The position numbers were made by a program, and so were the translations under genes. This document shows, piece by piece, positions 1 through 9,114 of a stretch of DNA of 64,000 nucleotides (position 1 is its first letter; every line of letters begins with the position of its first letter). The DNA comes from Belnapia arida (GTDB taxonomy: Bacteria > Pseudomonadota > Alphaproteobacteria > Acetobacterales > Acetobacteraceae): positions 930,001-994,000 of the forward strand of contig NZ_JAETWB010000001.1 in NCBI RefSeq assembly GCF_016773205.1. The letters run 5' to 3'. The notes below the pieces were generated by a model. It ran no database searches. It worked only from the letters and a program-made list of their open reading frames with translations, and was not told the DNA's origin.

Positions 1-166
1 ACATTCCTCTTCGGTTCATGGCGGGGCTATCATTGCGACAGCTGGGAACGCATCACCGGCTTTCATGGTCATGGTGCCGTTCGACATAGGGCGGCAGCGT
101 GAACGAAATATAAGCGCCAACCAATCACCCGGATGCGCGGGACATGTCGCCGGGGAGGAGAAGCCC

Positions 167-778
167 ATGCATCTCTATGATTCGATCGGGCCCAATCCAC
201 GAGTCGTCCGTATGTTCATGGCCGAGCGTGGCGTCGATATCCCGAAGACTACCGTGGATCTCCGCGGCGGCGAAAACCGCCAGCCGTCCTACATGGCGAA
301 GAACCCCGCTGGCCAACTCCCGTGCCTCGAACTCGACGACGGCAGCGTAATTGCCGAGATCACCGCGATCTGCGAATATCTCGACGAGATCACCCCCGGC
401 GCCTCGCTCATCGGCATTACGCCGCTGGAGCGCGCCGAGACCCGCATGTGGACCCGCCGCATCGACTTCAACATCGCCGAGCCGATGCTCAACGGCTTCC
501 GCTTCGCCGAGGGTCTCAAGCTCTTCGAGAACCGTATCCGCTGCATCCCGCAAGCGGCCGACGACCTGAAGGCGACGGCGCAGGAGCGGCTCGCCTGGCT
601 CGACGGGCTGATCGCCGGCCGGACCTATGTCTGCGGCAAGCGGCTGAGCCTCGCCGACATCACGCTCTTCGCCTTCCTCGATTTCGGAGCCCAGGCCGGC
701 CAGCCGATCAACCCGGCGCTCCGGGCCATCACCGCGCATCACGCGATGATGGCGGCTCGGCCCTCGGCGAAGGCCTGA
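167..778 (+). CDS. Glutathione S-transferase family protein
   Basis: A 203-residue protein with GST architecture. Residues 1-80 form a thioredoxin-like domain: MHLYDSIGPNPRVVR carries the glutathione-site Ser, QLPCLELDDG the cis-Pro, and IAEITAICEYLDE stands where most GSTs have the E-S-x-A-I motif. An all-helical C-terminal domain follows, with LADITLFAFLDF. Such enzymes conjugate glutathione to electrophiles or reduce peroxides in the cytosol; the substrate cannot be read here. I chose the ATG at 167 because GGGGAGGAG at 152-160 is a good ribosome site, while upstream in-frame starts give a non-GST leader. It is monocistronic and faces the M20 gene across a strong terminator. Confidence 0.88.
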   Translation: MHLYDSIGPNPRVVRMFMAERGVDIPKTTVDLRGGENRQPSYMAKNPAGQLPCLELDDGSVIAEITAICEYLDEITPGASLIGITPLERAETRMWTRRIDFNIAEPMLNGFRFAEGLKLFENRIRCIPQAADDLKATAQERLAWLDGLIAGRTYVCGKRLSLADITLFAFLDFGAQAGQPINPALRAITAHHAMMAARPSAKA

Positions 779-809
779 CGGGCTGCGGGAAGCGCTCATC
801 GCTCCTTGA

Positions 810-842
810 CCGCCATGGCCGGGCTCAGCCCGGCCATGGCGG
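810..842. terminator. Bidirectional hairpin terminator between convergent genes
   Basis: A perfect 15-bp stem (810-824 with 828-842) closes on a 3-base loop, TCA. It lies between the stops of the convergent GST and M20 genes. There is no clear T-run, but the position and stability fit a shared terminator. Confidence 0.75.
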
Positions 843-851
843 AACGGCAGG

Positions 852-2027
852 TCAGCCCTTGGCCAGCACCCCCTCCGCGAGCCGCGCCCAGTAGCTGGCG
901 CCGATCGGCAGCACGGCATCGTTGAAGTCGTAGCGCGGGTGGTGGACCTGCGGGTCGGCAGGCCCCCGCCCGGCGCCGAGCATGATGTAGCTGCCGTCCT
1001 TGGCGTTCAGCATGAAGGAGAAGTCCTCGCCGCCCATGGTCGGCTTCGGCATCTCCTGCACCTTGGTCTCGCCGGCGATGGCACGCGCCGCCTCGACCGT
1101 CAGCGCCGTGCTCACGGGCTCATTGACGGTTGCCGGGTAGCCGCGGTCGAACACCGCCTTCGCCGTCGCCCCGAAGGCGGCGGCGATGCCGGTCGAGATG
1201 TCGAGGAAACGCCGCTCGAGCAGGTCACCCACCTCCGGCTTGAACCAGCGGGCGGTGCCGCAGAGCGTCACCTGCTCGGGGATGACGTTCCAGGTGTCGC
1301 CGCCCTGGATGCGGCCGATGGTGATGACGCCCGATTCCGCCGGCTCGACATTGCGCGCGACGATGGATTGCAGCGCAGTGACGATCTGCGCCGCGACCAC
1401 GATCGGGTCGTTGCCCTGGTGCGGCATTGCACCATGGGCGCCCTTGCCGGTGATCTCGATCTCGATCTGCGCCGTCGCCGCCATGATCGGCCCCTCGCGC
1501 CACCAGAAGCTGCCCTCCGGCGCGCCCGGCCAGTTGTGCATGCCGAAGACGCGCTCCATCGGGAAGCGCTCGAACAGCCCTTCCTTCACCATGACATTGC
1601 CGCCGCCGCCGGCCTCCTCGGCCGGCTGGAAGATCAGGTAGACGGTGCCGGCGAAGTTGCGCGTCTCGGCAAGATACTTGGCGGCGCCGAGCAGCATGGT
1701 GGTGTGGCCGTCATGCCCGCAGGCATGCATCTTGCCGGGCGTGGCGGAGGCATGCGGCAGGCCGGTCTGCTCCTGGATCGGCAGCGCATCCATGTCGGCG
1801 CGCAGCCCGATGGCCCGCCCTGGCCCATCCTGGCCATGGATCACGCCCACCACACCGGTCTTCGCAATCCCGGTAACGACGTCGTCGCAGCCGAATTCGC
1901 GGAGCTTGTCGGCAACGATGCCGCTGGTGCGCACCTCCTCGAAGGCAATTTCGGGATGGGCATGGAAGTCCCGCCGCCACGCCGTCATCTCGGCATGAAA
2001 ATCAGCGATGCGGTTCAGGATCGGCAT
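852..2027 (-). CDS. M20 family amidohydrolase (hippurate/N-acyl amino acid hydrolase type)
   Basis: A 391-residue zinc peptidase-fold hydrolase. The N-terminus FHAHPEIAFEE and the metal motif ACGHDGHT (Cys103, His105, His108) are characteristic of the M20D aminoacylase/hippuricase group. QPAEEAGGGG supplies the catalytic Glu pair, MHNWPG a further ligand His, and MGGEDFSFM with VHHPRYDFND completes the C-terminal part. The family cleaves N-acyl or N-carbamoyl amino acids in the cytosol. The start at 2027 gives a full-length protein. It follows ilvD on the same strand but is separated by a GC hairpin pair. AT-rich DNA at about 2046-2070 could hold its own promoter. The exact substrate is unknown. 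Confidence 0.9.
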   Translation of the reverse strand: MPILNRIADFHAEMTAWRRDFHAHPEIAFEEVRTSGIVADKLREFGCDDVVTGIAKTGVVGVIHGQDGPGRAIGLRADMDALPIQEQTGLPHASATPGKMHACGHDGHTTMLLGAAKYLAETRNFAGTVYLIFQPAEEAGGGGNVMVKEGLFERFPMERVFGMHNWPGAPEGSFWWREGPIMAATAQIEIEITGKGAHGAMPHQGNDPIVVAAQIVTALQSIVARNVEPAESGVITIGRIQGGDTWNVIPEQVTLCGTARWFKPEVGDLLERRFLDISTGIAAAFGATAKAVFDRGYPATVNEPVSTALTVEAARAIAGETKVQEMPKPTMGGEDFSFMLNAKDGSYIMLGAGRGPADPQVHHPRYDFNDAVLPIGASYWARLAEGVLAKG

Positions 2028-2078
2028 TGCTTTGCGCCCCGGTCGATTATTATCCGGCAGCTATACTTACGGCGGGGC

Positions 2079-2127
2079 CCGGGGGGAAGCTTTCCCCCCG
2101 GCGGGGGTTCGGGGGCGGCACCCCCGA
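2079..2127. repeat. Two adjacent GC-rich hairpins (interspersed palindrome or terminator)
   Basis: Two stem-loops stand back to back immediately after the ilvD stop. The first pairs 2079-2088 with 2092-2101 (10 bp, 3-base loop). The second pairs 2109-2115 with 2121-2127 (7 bp, 5-base loop). The look is that of short palindromic intergenic elements of high-GC genomes and it may also end ilvD transcription. No second copy was noticed in the window. Confidence 0.55.
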
Positions 2128-3840
2128 CTACACTCCCTCCGGCCTGAGGAAAGCCAGGTCCACCCCCTCCGTTGCTTGCAAGACCTGCTCATGCACGAGC
2201 TTGTCCCAGCCCCGCTTCGGCGCCGCTGGTGGCGCCCACTTCGCGCGGCGCTGCGCCAGCTCGCTTTCCTCGACCAGCAAATCGAGCCGCCGCTCGCTGA
2301 CCGAGAGCCGCACCCGGTCCCCCGTCTCGACCAGCGCCAGCGGCCCACCAGCGGCCGCCTCGGGCGTGATGTGCAGGACGATGGTGCCGAAGGCCGTCCC
2401 CGACATGCGGCAGTCGCTCATCCGCACCATGTCCTTGACGCCGGCGCGAGCCAGCTTTTTCGGGATCGGCAGGTAGCCGGCCTCCGGCATCCCGGCCGGG
2501 GTCAGCGGCCCGGCATTCTTCAGGATAAGGATGTCCTCTGGCGTCACGTCGAGCGTGTCGTCGTCGATCCGCGCAGCGAGGTCGGCGAGGCCGTCGAAGA
2601 CGATGCAGCGCGCCTCGGTCTCGAAGAGGGCAGGGGTGGCGGCGCTCCGCTTGAGGATTGCCCCTTCCGGCGCCAAGCTGCCGAAGAGCGAGACGAGGCC
2701 GCCGACCGGGCTCACCGGCTCGGCGCGGGCGCGGATATAGGTGCGGTCGACGAAGGACGTGCCGGCATCGATCTGCTCGCCGAGCGTCGCCCCGGTGATG
2801 TCGATGCAGTCGAGATGCAGCAGGTCCTTGAGTTCGCGCAGCAGGGCGACCATGCCGCCGGCGGCGTGGAAGTCCTCCATATAGCCCTCGCCGGTCGGCT
2901 TCAGGTCGACCAGCACCGGCGTCTCCTCGGAGAGCGCGTCGAGCCGCTTGAGGTCGATCTTCACCCCGGCCCGCCCGGCGATGGCCGTCAGGTGGATCAG
3001 CGCATTGGTCGAGCCGCCGAGGGCGAGCAGGACTCGGAGCGCGTTCTCGACACTCTTTTCGGTGATGAGCTGCGAGGGCTTCACCGGATGGGTGATGAGG
3101 CGGACGGCGAGCTCCCCCGCCTCCTCGGCGAAGCGCAGCCGGTCGGCATGGACGGCGGGCGCGCTGGCCGCCATCAGCGGCATGAAGCCGAGCGCGGCCG
3201 CGATGCAGGCCATGGTGGAGGCGGTGCCCATCACGCCGCAGGTGCCGGCGCTCGTCGCCAGCTTGCCCTCGATCTCGCCGATGCGCTCGGCGGAGACGTC
3301 GCCCGCCCGGTAGCGCGCCCAGTAGCGGCGGCAGTCGGTGCAGGCCGCCAGCCGCTCGCCCTCGAAGCGCTGCGCCAGCATCGGCCCGGTGACGAGCATC
3401 ATGCAGGGGATGTCGGCGCTGGCCGCGGCCATGAGCTGGGCGGGGACGGTCTTGTCGCAGCCGCCGATCAGCACGGCCGCATCCATCGGCTGGGCGGAGA
3501 GCATCGCCTCCGTGTCGAGCGCCATCAGGTTGCGGTAGTGCATGGAGGTCGGCGTCAGCGAGGGCTCGCAGAGGCTGACGGTCGGGAAGGCGAGGGGGAG
3601 GGAGCCGGCGGCGAGGACGCCGCGCTTCACCGCCTCGATCATCTCGGGGACGTTGCGGTGGCAGTTGTTGTAGTCGGAAGCGGTGTCGGCGATGCCGACC
3701 ACCGGCTTCTCCAGCATGGCGCGGGAATAGCCCATGGAGGCGGCGAAGCTGCGGCGCAGGTAGAAGGCGAATTCCCGGTCGCCGTAATTGGCGGCGTTGC
3801 GGGAGAGGCCATGGGGCGCCTTGGGCGAGGGGTCTGTCAC
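2128..3840 (-). CDS. IlvD/Edd family dehydratase (sugar-acid dehydratase subgroup likely)
   Basis: A 570-residue member of the dihydroxy-acid/6-phosphogluconate dehydratase family, which removes water from 2,3-dihydroxy acids using an Fe-S cluster. Three candidate cluster cysteines are visible: Cys60 (DYNNCHRN), Cys128 (GGCDKTVPAQ) and Cys201 (TCGVMGTAST). The GGCDKTVPAQ form is typical of the L-arabonate/pentonate branch rather than biosynthetic IlvD. The gene lies 6 bases after a Bug-type receptor on the same strand, so the two probably form an uptake-plus-catabolism unit for a sugar or aldonic acid. A biosynthetic dihydroxy-acid dehydratase is the alternative. Confidence 0.85.
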   Translation of the reverse strand: MTDPSPKAPHGLSRNAANYGDREFAFYLRRSFAASMGYSRAMLEKPVVGIADTASDYNNCHRNVPEMIEAVKRGVLAAGSLPLAFPTVSLCEPSLTPTSMHYRNLMALDTEAMLSAQPMDAAVLIGGCDKTVPAQLMAAASADIPCMMLVTGPMLAQRFEGERLAACTDCRRYWARYRAGDVSAERIGEIEGKLATSAGTCGVMGTASTMACIAAALGFMPLMAASAPAVHADRLRFAEEAGELAVRLITHPVKPSQLITEKSVENALRVLLALGGSTNALIHLTAIAGRAGVKIDLKRLDALSEETPVLVDLKPTGEGYMEDFHAAGGMVALLRELKDLLHLDCIDITGATLGEQIDAGTSFVDRTYIRARAEPVSPVGGLVSLFGSLAPEGAILKRSAATPALFETEARCIVFDGLADLAARIDDDTLDVTPEDILILKNAGPLTPAGMPEAGYLPIPKKLARAGVKDMVRMSDCRMSGTAFGTIVLHITPEAAAGGPLALVETGDRVRLSVSERRLDLLVEESELAQRRAKWAPPAAPKRGWDKLVHEQVLQATEGVDLAFLRPEGV

Positions 3841-3846
3841 TGGGGG

Positions 3847-4815
3847 CTACTCCGGGCTGAGGCCCGCACGCTGCATCAGTGTGCGGTTCTGTGGCAATTC
3901 GCGCTCGATCCGCGCAACGGCCGCGGCCCCGCCCATGGCGGAGGGCCCGATCCCCTGCGTCGCCATGAAGGCCTGGATGCGGGGCTCCGCCAGGCCCTCG
4001 GTCAGCGCCCGCTCGATCCTGTCGGTGATGGCGCGCGGCGTGCCCGCCGGCGCCTGCACGCCATACCAGCCGGTGTAGACGAAGTCAGGGATGCCCAGTT
4101 CGGCGAAGGTCGGCACATTCGGGATCGCCGCCGGCCGGGTGGCGACGGGCTGGGCGAGGCCCTTCAGCCGGCCTTCCTCCAGATGACCCTTGCAGGCGGC
4201 GTAGAGGGCGAACATGCAATCCGTTCGTCCGGCGATGGTGTCCGTCAGCGCCGGCGGCGCGCCGTTATAGGGGACGTGCAGCATCTCCGCCCCGACCCGG
4301 CTAAGCAGGTCGAGCATCGGCAGGTGCGCTGTCGTCCCCACGCCCCAGGTGGCGTAGGAGAGGGCGTCGGGCTTCGCCTTGGCGGCCGCGATCAGCGCCT
4401 CGAAGCTCGCCCAGCGCGGATGGGCGACGAGAACGGAGAGTGTCTCGCAGACATGGGTGACATGGACGAAGTCGGCCAGCGGGTCGTAGCCCGGGTTGCG
4501 CAGCGCGAGCGGCGTGAGGGTGAAGGTGGCGATGGTGCCGAGCAGCAGGGTCAGCCCGTCCGGCTTCGCCCGCGCCACGAGCCGGGCGGCGAGGCTGGTG
4601 GAGGCGCCGGGCTTGTGGTCCATGACGAAGGTGCCGCCCAGCCGCTCCGACAGGGTCTGCGTCACGATCCGCCCGATCACGTCCGAGGCGCCGCCCGGCG
4701 CATAGGGGATGACGACCGCGACGGTCTGCCCCGCCGGCCATGGCGCCTGGGCCAGGGCCGGCGCCGCCAATGCCCCGCTTGCCGCGATCAAACCCCGCCG
4801 CCCGATCCCCGCCAT
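3847..4815 (-). CDS. Bug/TctC family periplasmic solute-binding protein
   Basis: A 322-residue receptor with an RRGL-type N-terminal signal followed by APALAQAPWPAGQTVAVVIP. The mature part has the Bug hallmarks: VVIPYAPGGASDVIGR, then DHKPGASTSLAARLVARAKPDG, and the APAGTPRAITDRIERAL segment near the C-terminus. Bug proteins bind small carboxylates in the periplasm for tripartite tricarboxylate transporters, often as orphans that borrow membrane subunits encoded elsewhere, as must be the case here. It is the first gene of a pair with the IlvD/Edd dehydratase, which suggests a sugar-acid ligand. It is divergent from rplM. Confidence 0.88.
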   Translation of the reverse strand: MAGIGRRGLIAASGALAAPALAQAPWPAGQTVAVVIPYAPGGASDVIGRIVTQTLSERLGGTFVMDHKPGASTSLAARLVARAKPDGLTLLLGTIATFTLTPLALRNPGYDPLADFVHVTHVCETLSVLVAHPRWASFEALIAAAKAKPDALSYATWGVGTTAHLPMLDLLSRVGAEMLHVPYNGAPPALTDTIAGRTDCMFALYAACKGHLEEGRLKGLAQPVATRPAAIPNVPTFAELGIPDFVYTGWYGVQAPAGTPRAITDRIERALTEGLAEPRIQAFMATQGIGPSAMGGAAAVARIERELPQNRTLMQRAGLSPE

Positions 4816-4926
4816 GGCCGCCGCTCCCGTATCGTTGCGCCGAGCCTGCCCGCCGCACAGGCCTCTGGCAACCCGCCCGAATGATGCGGTATTCCGTTAC
4901 CGCGCGCGAAAACCCGAGCTTTCCCC

Positions 4927-4955
4927 TTGACCTCCCGCCGGTCGGACGCCATAAC
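4927..4955 (+). promoter_or_regulatory. Sigma-70-type promoter for rplM-rpsI
   Basis: TTGACC at 4927-4932 and CATAAC at 4950-4955 are separated by exactly 17 bases. This predicts a transcript start near 4962 and a leader of about 29 bases before the rplM ATG. Confidence 0.65.
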
Positions 4956-4990
4956 CCGTGCCTCTTTCAGACCGGACAAAGCCCATTCCC

Positions 4991-5464
4991 ATGCAACTCC
5001 AGACCCAGACGCGCTCGCTGAAGCCGGCCGAGGTCAAGAAGGCCTGGGTGGTGGTCGATGCGCAGGACCTCGTCCTCGGCCGCCTCGCCACCATCGTCGC
5101 CAACCGCCTCCGCGGTAAGCACAAGCCGCAATTCACCCCGCATGTCGATTGCGGCGACCATGTCGTCGTCGTCAACGCGGAGAAGGTGCGCGTCACCGGC
5201 CAGAAGGCCGAGCAGAAGATCTTCTACTGGCACACCGGCTTCCCGGGCGGCATCAAGGAGCGCACCGTGCGCGAGCGCCTCGAGGGCAAGTACCCCGAGC
5301 GCGTGATCGAGAAGGCCGTGGAGAGGATGATCACCCGCGGGCCGCTCGGCCGCCGCCAGATGGAAAACCTCCACGTCTATGCCGGCCCGGAGCATCCGCA
5401 TGCCGGCCAGCAGCCGGTTGCGCTCGACATCGGCGCCATGAACCGCAAGAATAAGGTCCTCTGA
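4991..5464 (+). CDS. rplM: 50S ribosomal protein L13
   Basis: A 157-residue L13, an early-assembly protein of the large ribosomal subunit. Conserved blocks are [16 protein letters not shown], the [20 protein letters not shown] stretch, the [15 protein letters not shown] region and [15 protein letters not shown], ending in [20 protein letters not shown]. The ATG at 4991 fits the family N-terminus and the promoter spacing; an in-frame ATG at 4958 would lie at the predicted transcript start. The stop is 2 bases before rpsI, so the two genes form the usual two-gene operon. Confidence 0.97.
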   Translation: MQLQTQTRSLKPAEVKKAWVVVDAQDLVLGRLATIVANRLRGKHKPQFTPHVDCGDHVVVVNAEKVRVTGQKAEQKIFYWHTGFPGGIKERTVRERLEGKYPERVIEKAVERMITRGPLGRRQMENLHVYAGPEHPHAGQQPVALDIGAMNRKNKVL

Positions 5465-5466
5465 GC

Positions 5467-5958
5467 ATGAGCGAGCAGACGACCGGCACGCTCGCCGATC
5501 TGAAGAGCCTGGTGCAGTCCGGTGCCATCACCGGCGAGGCCCCGGCCCCCCGCGAGCCGAAGCGTGACGCCTTCGGCCGCGCCTACGCCACCGGCCGCCG
5601 CAAGAATGCCGTGGCCCGCGTCTGGGTGAAGCCCGGCAAGGGCGAGATGACCGTCAACGGCAAGCCCGTATTGACCTATTTCGCCCGGCCGGTGCTGCGG
5701 ATGCTGCTCTCGCAGCCCTTCCTGGTCGCCGACCGCTACCAGCAGTTCGACGTGATCGCGACCGTTGTCGGGGGCGGCCTCTCCGGCCAGGCCGGCGCGG
5801 TGCGCCACGGCATCAGCCGCGCTCTCACGAATTTCGAGCCGGAGCTGCGGCCGATCCTGAAGAAGGCCGGCTTCCTGACCCGCGATCCGCGCGTCGTCGA
5901 GCGGAAGAAGTACGGCAAGGCGAAGGCACGACGTTCGTTCCAGTTCAGCAAGCGCTAG
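5467..5958 (+). CDS. rpsI: 30S ribosomal protein S9
   Basis: A 163-residue S9. The first ~35 residues form the variable extension often seen in alphaproteobacteria ([15 protein letters not shown]...). The conserved core follows: [38 protein letters not shown], and the basic tail [17 protein letters not shown], whose final KR reaches the P-site tRNA. It begins 2 bases after rplM. A stem-loop with a T-run at 6003-6045 ends the operon. Confidence 0.97.
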   Translation: MSEQTTGTLADLKSLVQSGAITGEAPAPREPKRDAFGRAYATGRRKNAVARVWVKPGKGEMTVNGKPVLTYFARPVLRMLLSQPFLVADRYQQFDVIATVVGGGLSGQAGAVRHGISRALTNFEPELRPILKKAGFLTRDPRVVERKKYGKAKARRSFQFSKR

Positions 5959-6002
5959 CCGGGGCGGACGCCGGCTCGCGCCGGCCACATGGCTGTCATA
6001 CG

Positions 6003-6045
6003 AAGGGGGGCGGGTCCGCAAGGGCTCGCCCCTCTTGCTTTTTGG
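6003..6045 (+). terminator. Rho-independent terminator after rpsI
   Basis: A 10-bp stem pairs 6003-6012 with 6027-6036, with one G-T wobble. It is followed by GCTTTTTGGG containing a five-T run, one of few T-runs in this GC-rich window. Confidence 0.7.
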
Positions 6046-6090
6046 GCCGCATTGGGCGGCACTGTCCCCGAGGCTGAGGGAGCCAGGACG

Positions 6091-7038
6091 ATGGCGAAGA
6101 CCCCGACGGTGTTCATCGATGGCGAGGCCGGCACCACCGGCCTGCAGATCCGCGAGCGGCTGGCGATCCTGCCCGGAATCGCCGTCCGCTCCATCGACCC
6201 CGCCCGCCGAAAGGACCCCGAGGCCCGCCGCGCCCTGATGGCAGAAGTGGACCTCGTCGTCCTTTGCCTCCCCGACGAGGCGGCGAAGGAGAGCGCCGCG
6301 CTGGCCGCTTCGCTCGGCGACGCCGCCCCGCGGCTGCTCGACGCCAGCACCGCACACCGGGTCAACCCCGACTGGGCTTATGGCCTGCCGGAGCTGACCG
6401 CCGAGCAGCCCGCGCTGATCGCCGCCGCCCCGCGCGTCTCCAACCCCGGCTGCTACCCGACGGGCGCCATCCTGCTGCTCCGCCCGCTGGTCGAGGCCGG
6501 GCTGATGCCGGCCGACTACCCGGTCTGCGTCAACGCCATCTCCGGCTATTCCGGCGGCGGCAACGCCATGATTGCCGAATACGAGGGACGGCGAGCGCCC
6601 GATTTCGAGATCTACGGCCTCGGCCTCACCCACAAGCACGTCGCCGAGCTGCAGCACTACAGCGGCCTCACCCGGCGGCCCATCTTCATCCCCTCGGTCG
6701 GAGACTACCGCCAGGGGATGATCGACAGCATCCCGCTCCATCTCGACACCCTGCCGGGCCGACCGAAGCCCGCCGATATCGAGGCGCTGCTCGCCGCGCG
6801 CTATGCCGGCAGCGAGTATGTCCGCGTCGTGCCGGCGACGCCGAAGCTGGAGCCGCAGGCGCTCAACAACACCAACCTGCTGGAGCTGCGCGTGCACGGC
6901 AACGAGGCCCTGGGCCAGGCCGTGCTGACCGCGCGCTTCGACAATCTCGGCAAGGGCGCATCCGGCGCGGCGGTGCAGAATATCGGCCTGATGCTCGGCA
7001 TCGCGGTCGAGACGCGCCTGCCGGCGGCGGCCGAATAG
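6091..7038 (+). CDS. argC: N-acetyl-gamma-glutamyl-phosphate reductase, short (type 2) form
   Basis: A 315-residue ArgC that reduces N-acetylglutamyl phosphate to the semialdehyde with NADPH in arginine synthesis. The N-terminus [19 protein letters not shown] is the dinucleotide site in the type 2 form. Cys121 in [11 protein letters not shown] is the catalytic thiol. [10 protein letters not shown] and [12 protein letters not shown] follow in the substrate domain. I chose the ATG at 6091 because family similarity begins there and the preceding segment overlaps the rpsI terminator. The gamma-carbonic anhydrase gene begins 11 bases after its stop. The rpsI-argC order is common in alphaproteobacteria. 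Confidence 0.95.
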   Translation: MAKTPTVFIDGEAGTTGLQIRERLAILPGIAVRSIDPARRKDPEARRALMAEVDLVVLCLPDEAAKESAALAASLGDAAPRLLDASTAHRVNPDWAYGLPELTAEQPALIAAAPRVSNPGCYPTGAILLLRPLVEAGLMPADYPVCVNAISGYSGGGNAMIAEYEGRRAPDFEIYGLGLTHKHVAELQHYSGLTRRPIFIPSVGDYRQGMIDSIPLHLDTLPGRPKPADIEALLAARYAGSEYVRVVPATPKLEPQALNNTNLLELRVHGNEALGQAVLTARFDNLGKGASGAAVQNIGLMLGIAVETRLPAAAE

Positions 7039-7049
7039 GGAGGACAGGA

Positions 7050-7571
7050 ATGGGACCGCTCTACCCCTTCGAGGGCAAGCTGCCGCAAGTGAACCCGGAA
7101 GCCTGGGTCGCGCCCACCGCTGCCGTCATCGGCGACGTCACCATCGGGCCGCGCTCGAACATCTGGTACCACTGCGTCCTGCGCGGCGACACCAACTTCA
7201 TCCGCATCGGTGCCGGCTCCAACATCCAAGACGGCACCATCATCCACGTCAATGCGGGGAAGCAGGCGACCAATATCGGCGATGAAGTGACGGTCGGCCA
7301 TGCCGCCATCATCCATGCCTGCACACTGATGAACCGCGCCTTCGTCGGCATGGGTGCCACCGTGCTGGACGATGCGGTGATCGAGGAGGGCGGCGTGCTC
7401 GCCGCCGGCTCCGTCCTGCCGCCCGGCAAGCGCATCGCCTCGCTCGAGCTCTGGATGGGCAACCCGGCGAAGCCGGTGCGGCTGCTCACCCTCGAGCAGC
7501 GCGCCGGCTTCGACAAAACGGCGTCGCACTATGTCGAGCTGTCGGGGCGGCACCGCGCCTCGCTGAAGTAG
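7050..7571 (+). CDS. Gamma-carbonic anhydrase family protein (left-handed beta-helix)
   Basis: A 173-residue hexapeptide-repeat protein. Three histidines match the metal ligands of gamma-class carbonic anhydrases: His66 (GTIIHVN), His84 (VGHAAI) and His89 (IIHACT). LRGDTNFIRIG and SNIQDGT are family signatures. It is similar in size to the YrdA/PaaY-like group, so CO2 hydration is plausible but not assured. AGGGAGGACAGGA before the ATG at 7050 is a good ribosome site. Probably co-transcribed with argC, 11 bases upstream. The next gene, tctA, is convergent with only 10 bases between stops. Confidence 0.9.
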   Translation: MGPLYPFEGKLPQVNPEAWVAPTAAVIGDVTIGPRSNIWYHCVLRGDTNFIRIGAGSNIQDGTIIHVNAGKQATNIGDEVTVGHAAIIHACTLMNRAFVGMGATVLDDAVIEEGGVLAAGSVLPPGKRIASLELWMGNPAKPVRLLTLEQRAGFDKTASHYVELSGRHRASLK

Positions 7572-7581
7572 CTGACGGAGC

Positions 7582-9111
7582 TCACGCTTCCCTCGGCACC
7601 ACCGCACCGGTCCCCGACCGGTGCGCGTTGATGCGCTCGACGACCCAGCTTACCACCGGCCAGAGCAGCAACGCGAAGCCCATCGCCATGATGCTGCTGA
7701 CCAACCAGTTGGAGAAGAACACGCGGAGGCTCCCCTGGCTGATCAGCAGCGACTGGCGGAAGGCCTCCTCGGTTCGGTCGCCCAGCACCAGGGCGAGGAC
7801 CAGCGGCGCCAGCGGGTAGTCGAGCTTCTTCAGCACGTAGCCGACGACGCCGAAGATCAGCATCAGCGTGATGTCGAACTCCGCATTGCTGACGGTGAAG
7901 GCCCCGATCGCGCAGACGACGAGGATGATCGCCGCGATGATCGAGAAAGGCACGCGGAGGATCGCCGCGAACCACGGCACCGCGACCAGCACCACGATCA
8001 GCCCGACGACGTTGCCGAGATACATCGAGGCGATCAGCCCCCAGACGAAGTCCTTCTGCTCGACGAAGAGCATCGGACCCGGCTGCAGCCCCCACATGAT
8101 GAGCCCGCCGAGCAGGACGGCGGCCGTCGGCGAGCCCGGAACGCCGAGCGTCAGCATCGGCAGCAGCGCCGAGGTGCCGGCCGCATGCGCCGCCGTCTCC
8201 GGCGCGATCACGCCCTCGATCCGCCCCTTGCCGAAGCTCGCGCCGTGCTTCGACATCCGCCGCGCCACGCCATAGGACATGAAGCTGGCCGGCGTGGCGC
8301 CGGCCGGCGTGATGCCCATCCAGCAGCCGATCAGCGAGGAGCGCAGCGCCAGCCACCAATGCTTCGGCAGGCTAGCCCAGACCTTCAGCACGACCCTCGC
8401 GTCGATCTTCGCCCGCTCACCCTTGAAGCGCAGCCCGTCCTCGATCGAGCAGAGGATCTCGCTGATGCCGAAGAGGCCGATGACGGCGACGAGGAAGTCA
8501 AAGCCGCGGATCATCTCCGTGCTGCCGAATGTCATGCGCAGCTGGCCGGTGACGGTGTCCATTCCCACGGCCGCCAGCAGGAAGCCGAGCATCATGGCGG
8601 AGAGTGTCTTCAACGCCGGTCCCTTGCTCATGCCGATGAAGCTGGCGAAGGAGAGGAACATCACGGCGAAAAATTCGGGCGGCCCGAAGCGCAGCGCGAA
8701 GCCCGCGATCACCGGCGCGATGAAGGTGATCATGACAATGGCGATGAAGGCGCCGACGAAGCTGCTGGTGAAGGCGGCCGTCAGCGCCTCGGCGGCCTTG
8801 CCCTGCTGCGCCATCGGATAGCCGTCGAAGGTCGTGGCGACACTCCACGGCTCGCCCGGGATGTTGAACAGGATCGAGGTGATGGCCCCGCCGAAGAGCG
8901 CGCCCCAATAGATGCAGGAGAGCATGATGATCGCCGAGACCGGCGGCATGGCGAAGGTCAGCGGCAGCAGGATGGCGATGCCATTCGCGCCGCCGAGCCC
9001 TGGCAGCACCCCGATCAGCACGCCGAGTGCAATGCCCACCAGCATCAGCAGCAGGTTCTGCGGCTCCATCACCACGGCGAAGCCCTGCATCAGCAGGCCG
9101 AGTTCTTCCAT
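7582..9111 (-). CDS. tctA: Tripartite tricarboxylate transporter, large membrane subunit TctA
   Basis: A 509-residue protein of about 12 hydrophobic segments, the ion-coupled permease of the TTT family. Signatures include GVLPGLGGANGIAILLPLTF, GGAITSILFNIPGEPWS, and a second inverted-repeat copy at SALLPMLTLGVPGSPTAA with LGGLIMWGLQPGP. It imports a carboxylate delivered by the Bug receptor. Third gene of tctC-tctB-tctA on the minus strand, starting 3 bases after tctB. The cognate receptor lies upstream, so this is a complete system. Confidence 0.95.
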   Translation of the reverse strand: MEELGLLMQGFAVVMEPQNLLLMLVGIALGVLIGVLPGLGGANGIAILLPLTFAMPPVSAIIMLSCIYWGALFGGAITSILFNIPGEPWSVATTFDGYPMAQQGKAAEALTAAFTSSFVGAFIAIVMITFIAPVIAGFALRFGPPEFFAVMFLSFASFIGMSKGPALKTLSAMMLGFLLAAVGMDTVTGQLRMTFGSTEMIRGFDFLVAVIGLFGISEILCSIEDGLRFKGERAKIDARVVLKVWASLPKHWWLALRSSLIGCWMGITPAGATPASFMSYGVARRMSKHGASFGKGRIEGVIAPETAAHAAGTSALLPMLTLGVPGSPTAAVLLGGLIMWGLQPGPMLFVEQKDFVWGLIASMYLGNVVGLIVVLVAVPWFAAILRVPFSIIAAIILVVCAIGAFTVSNAEFDITLMLIFGVVGYVLKKLDYPLAPLVLALVLGDRTEEAFRQSLLISQGSLRVFFSNWLVSSIMAMGFALLLWPVVSWVVERINAHRSGTGAVVPREA

Positions 9112-9114
9112 CTC

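Noticed and set aside
2079-2127. GC hairpin pair considered as a CRISPR repeat
   Set aside because: There are no regularly spaced copies or spacers, and the two stems differ from each other.
2008-4884. A 958-residue open frame on the plus strand opposite ilvD and the Bug gene
   Set aside because: It is rich in Arg, His and Gly with no motif, lies antisense to two well-supported genes, and is a GC-bias artefact.
5377-6897. A 506-residue minus-strand frame across rpsI and argC
   Set aside because: It spans two conserved genes and the rpsI terminator and has no recognisable domain.
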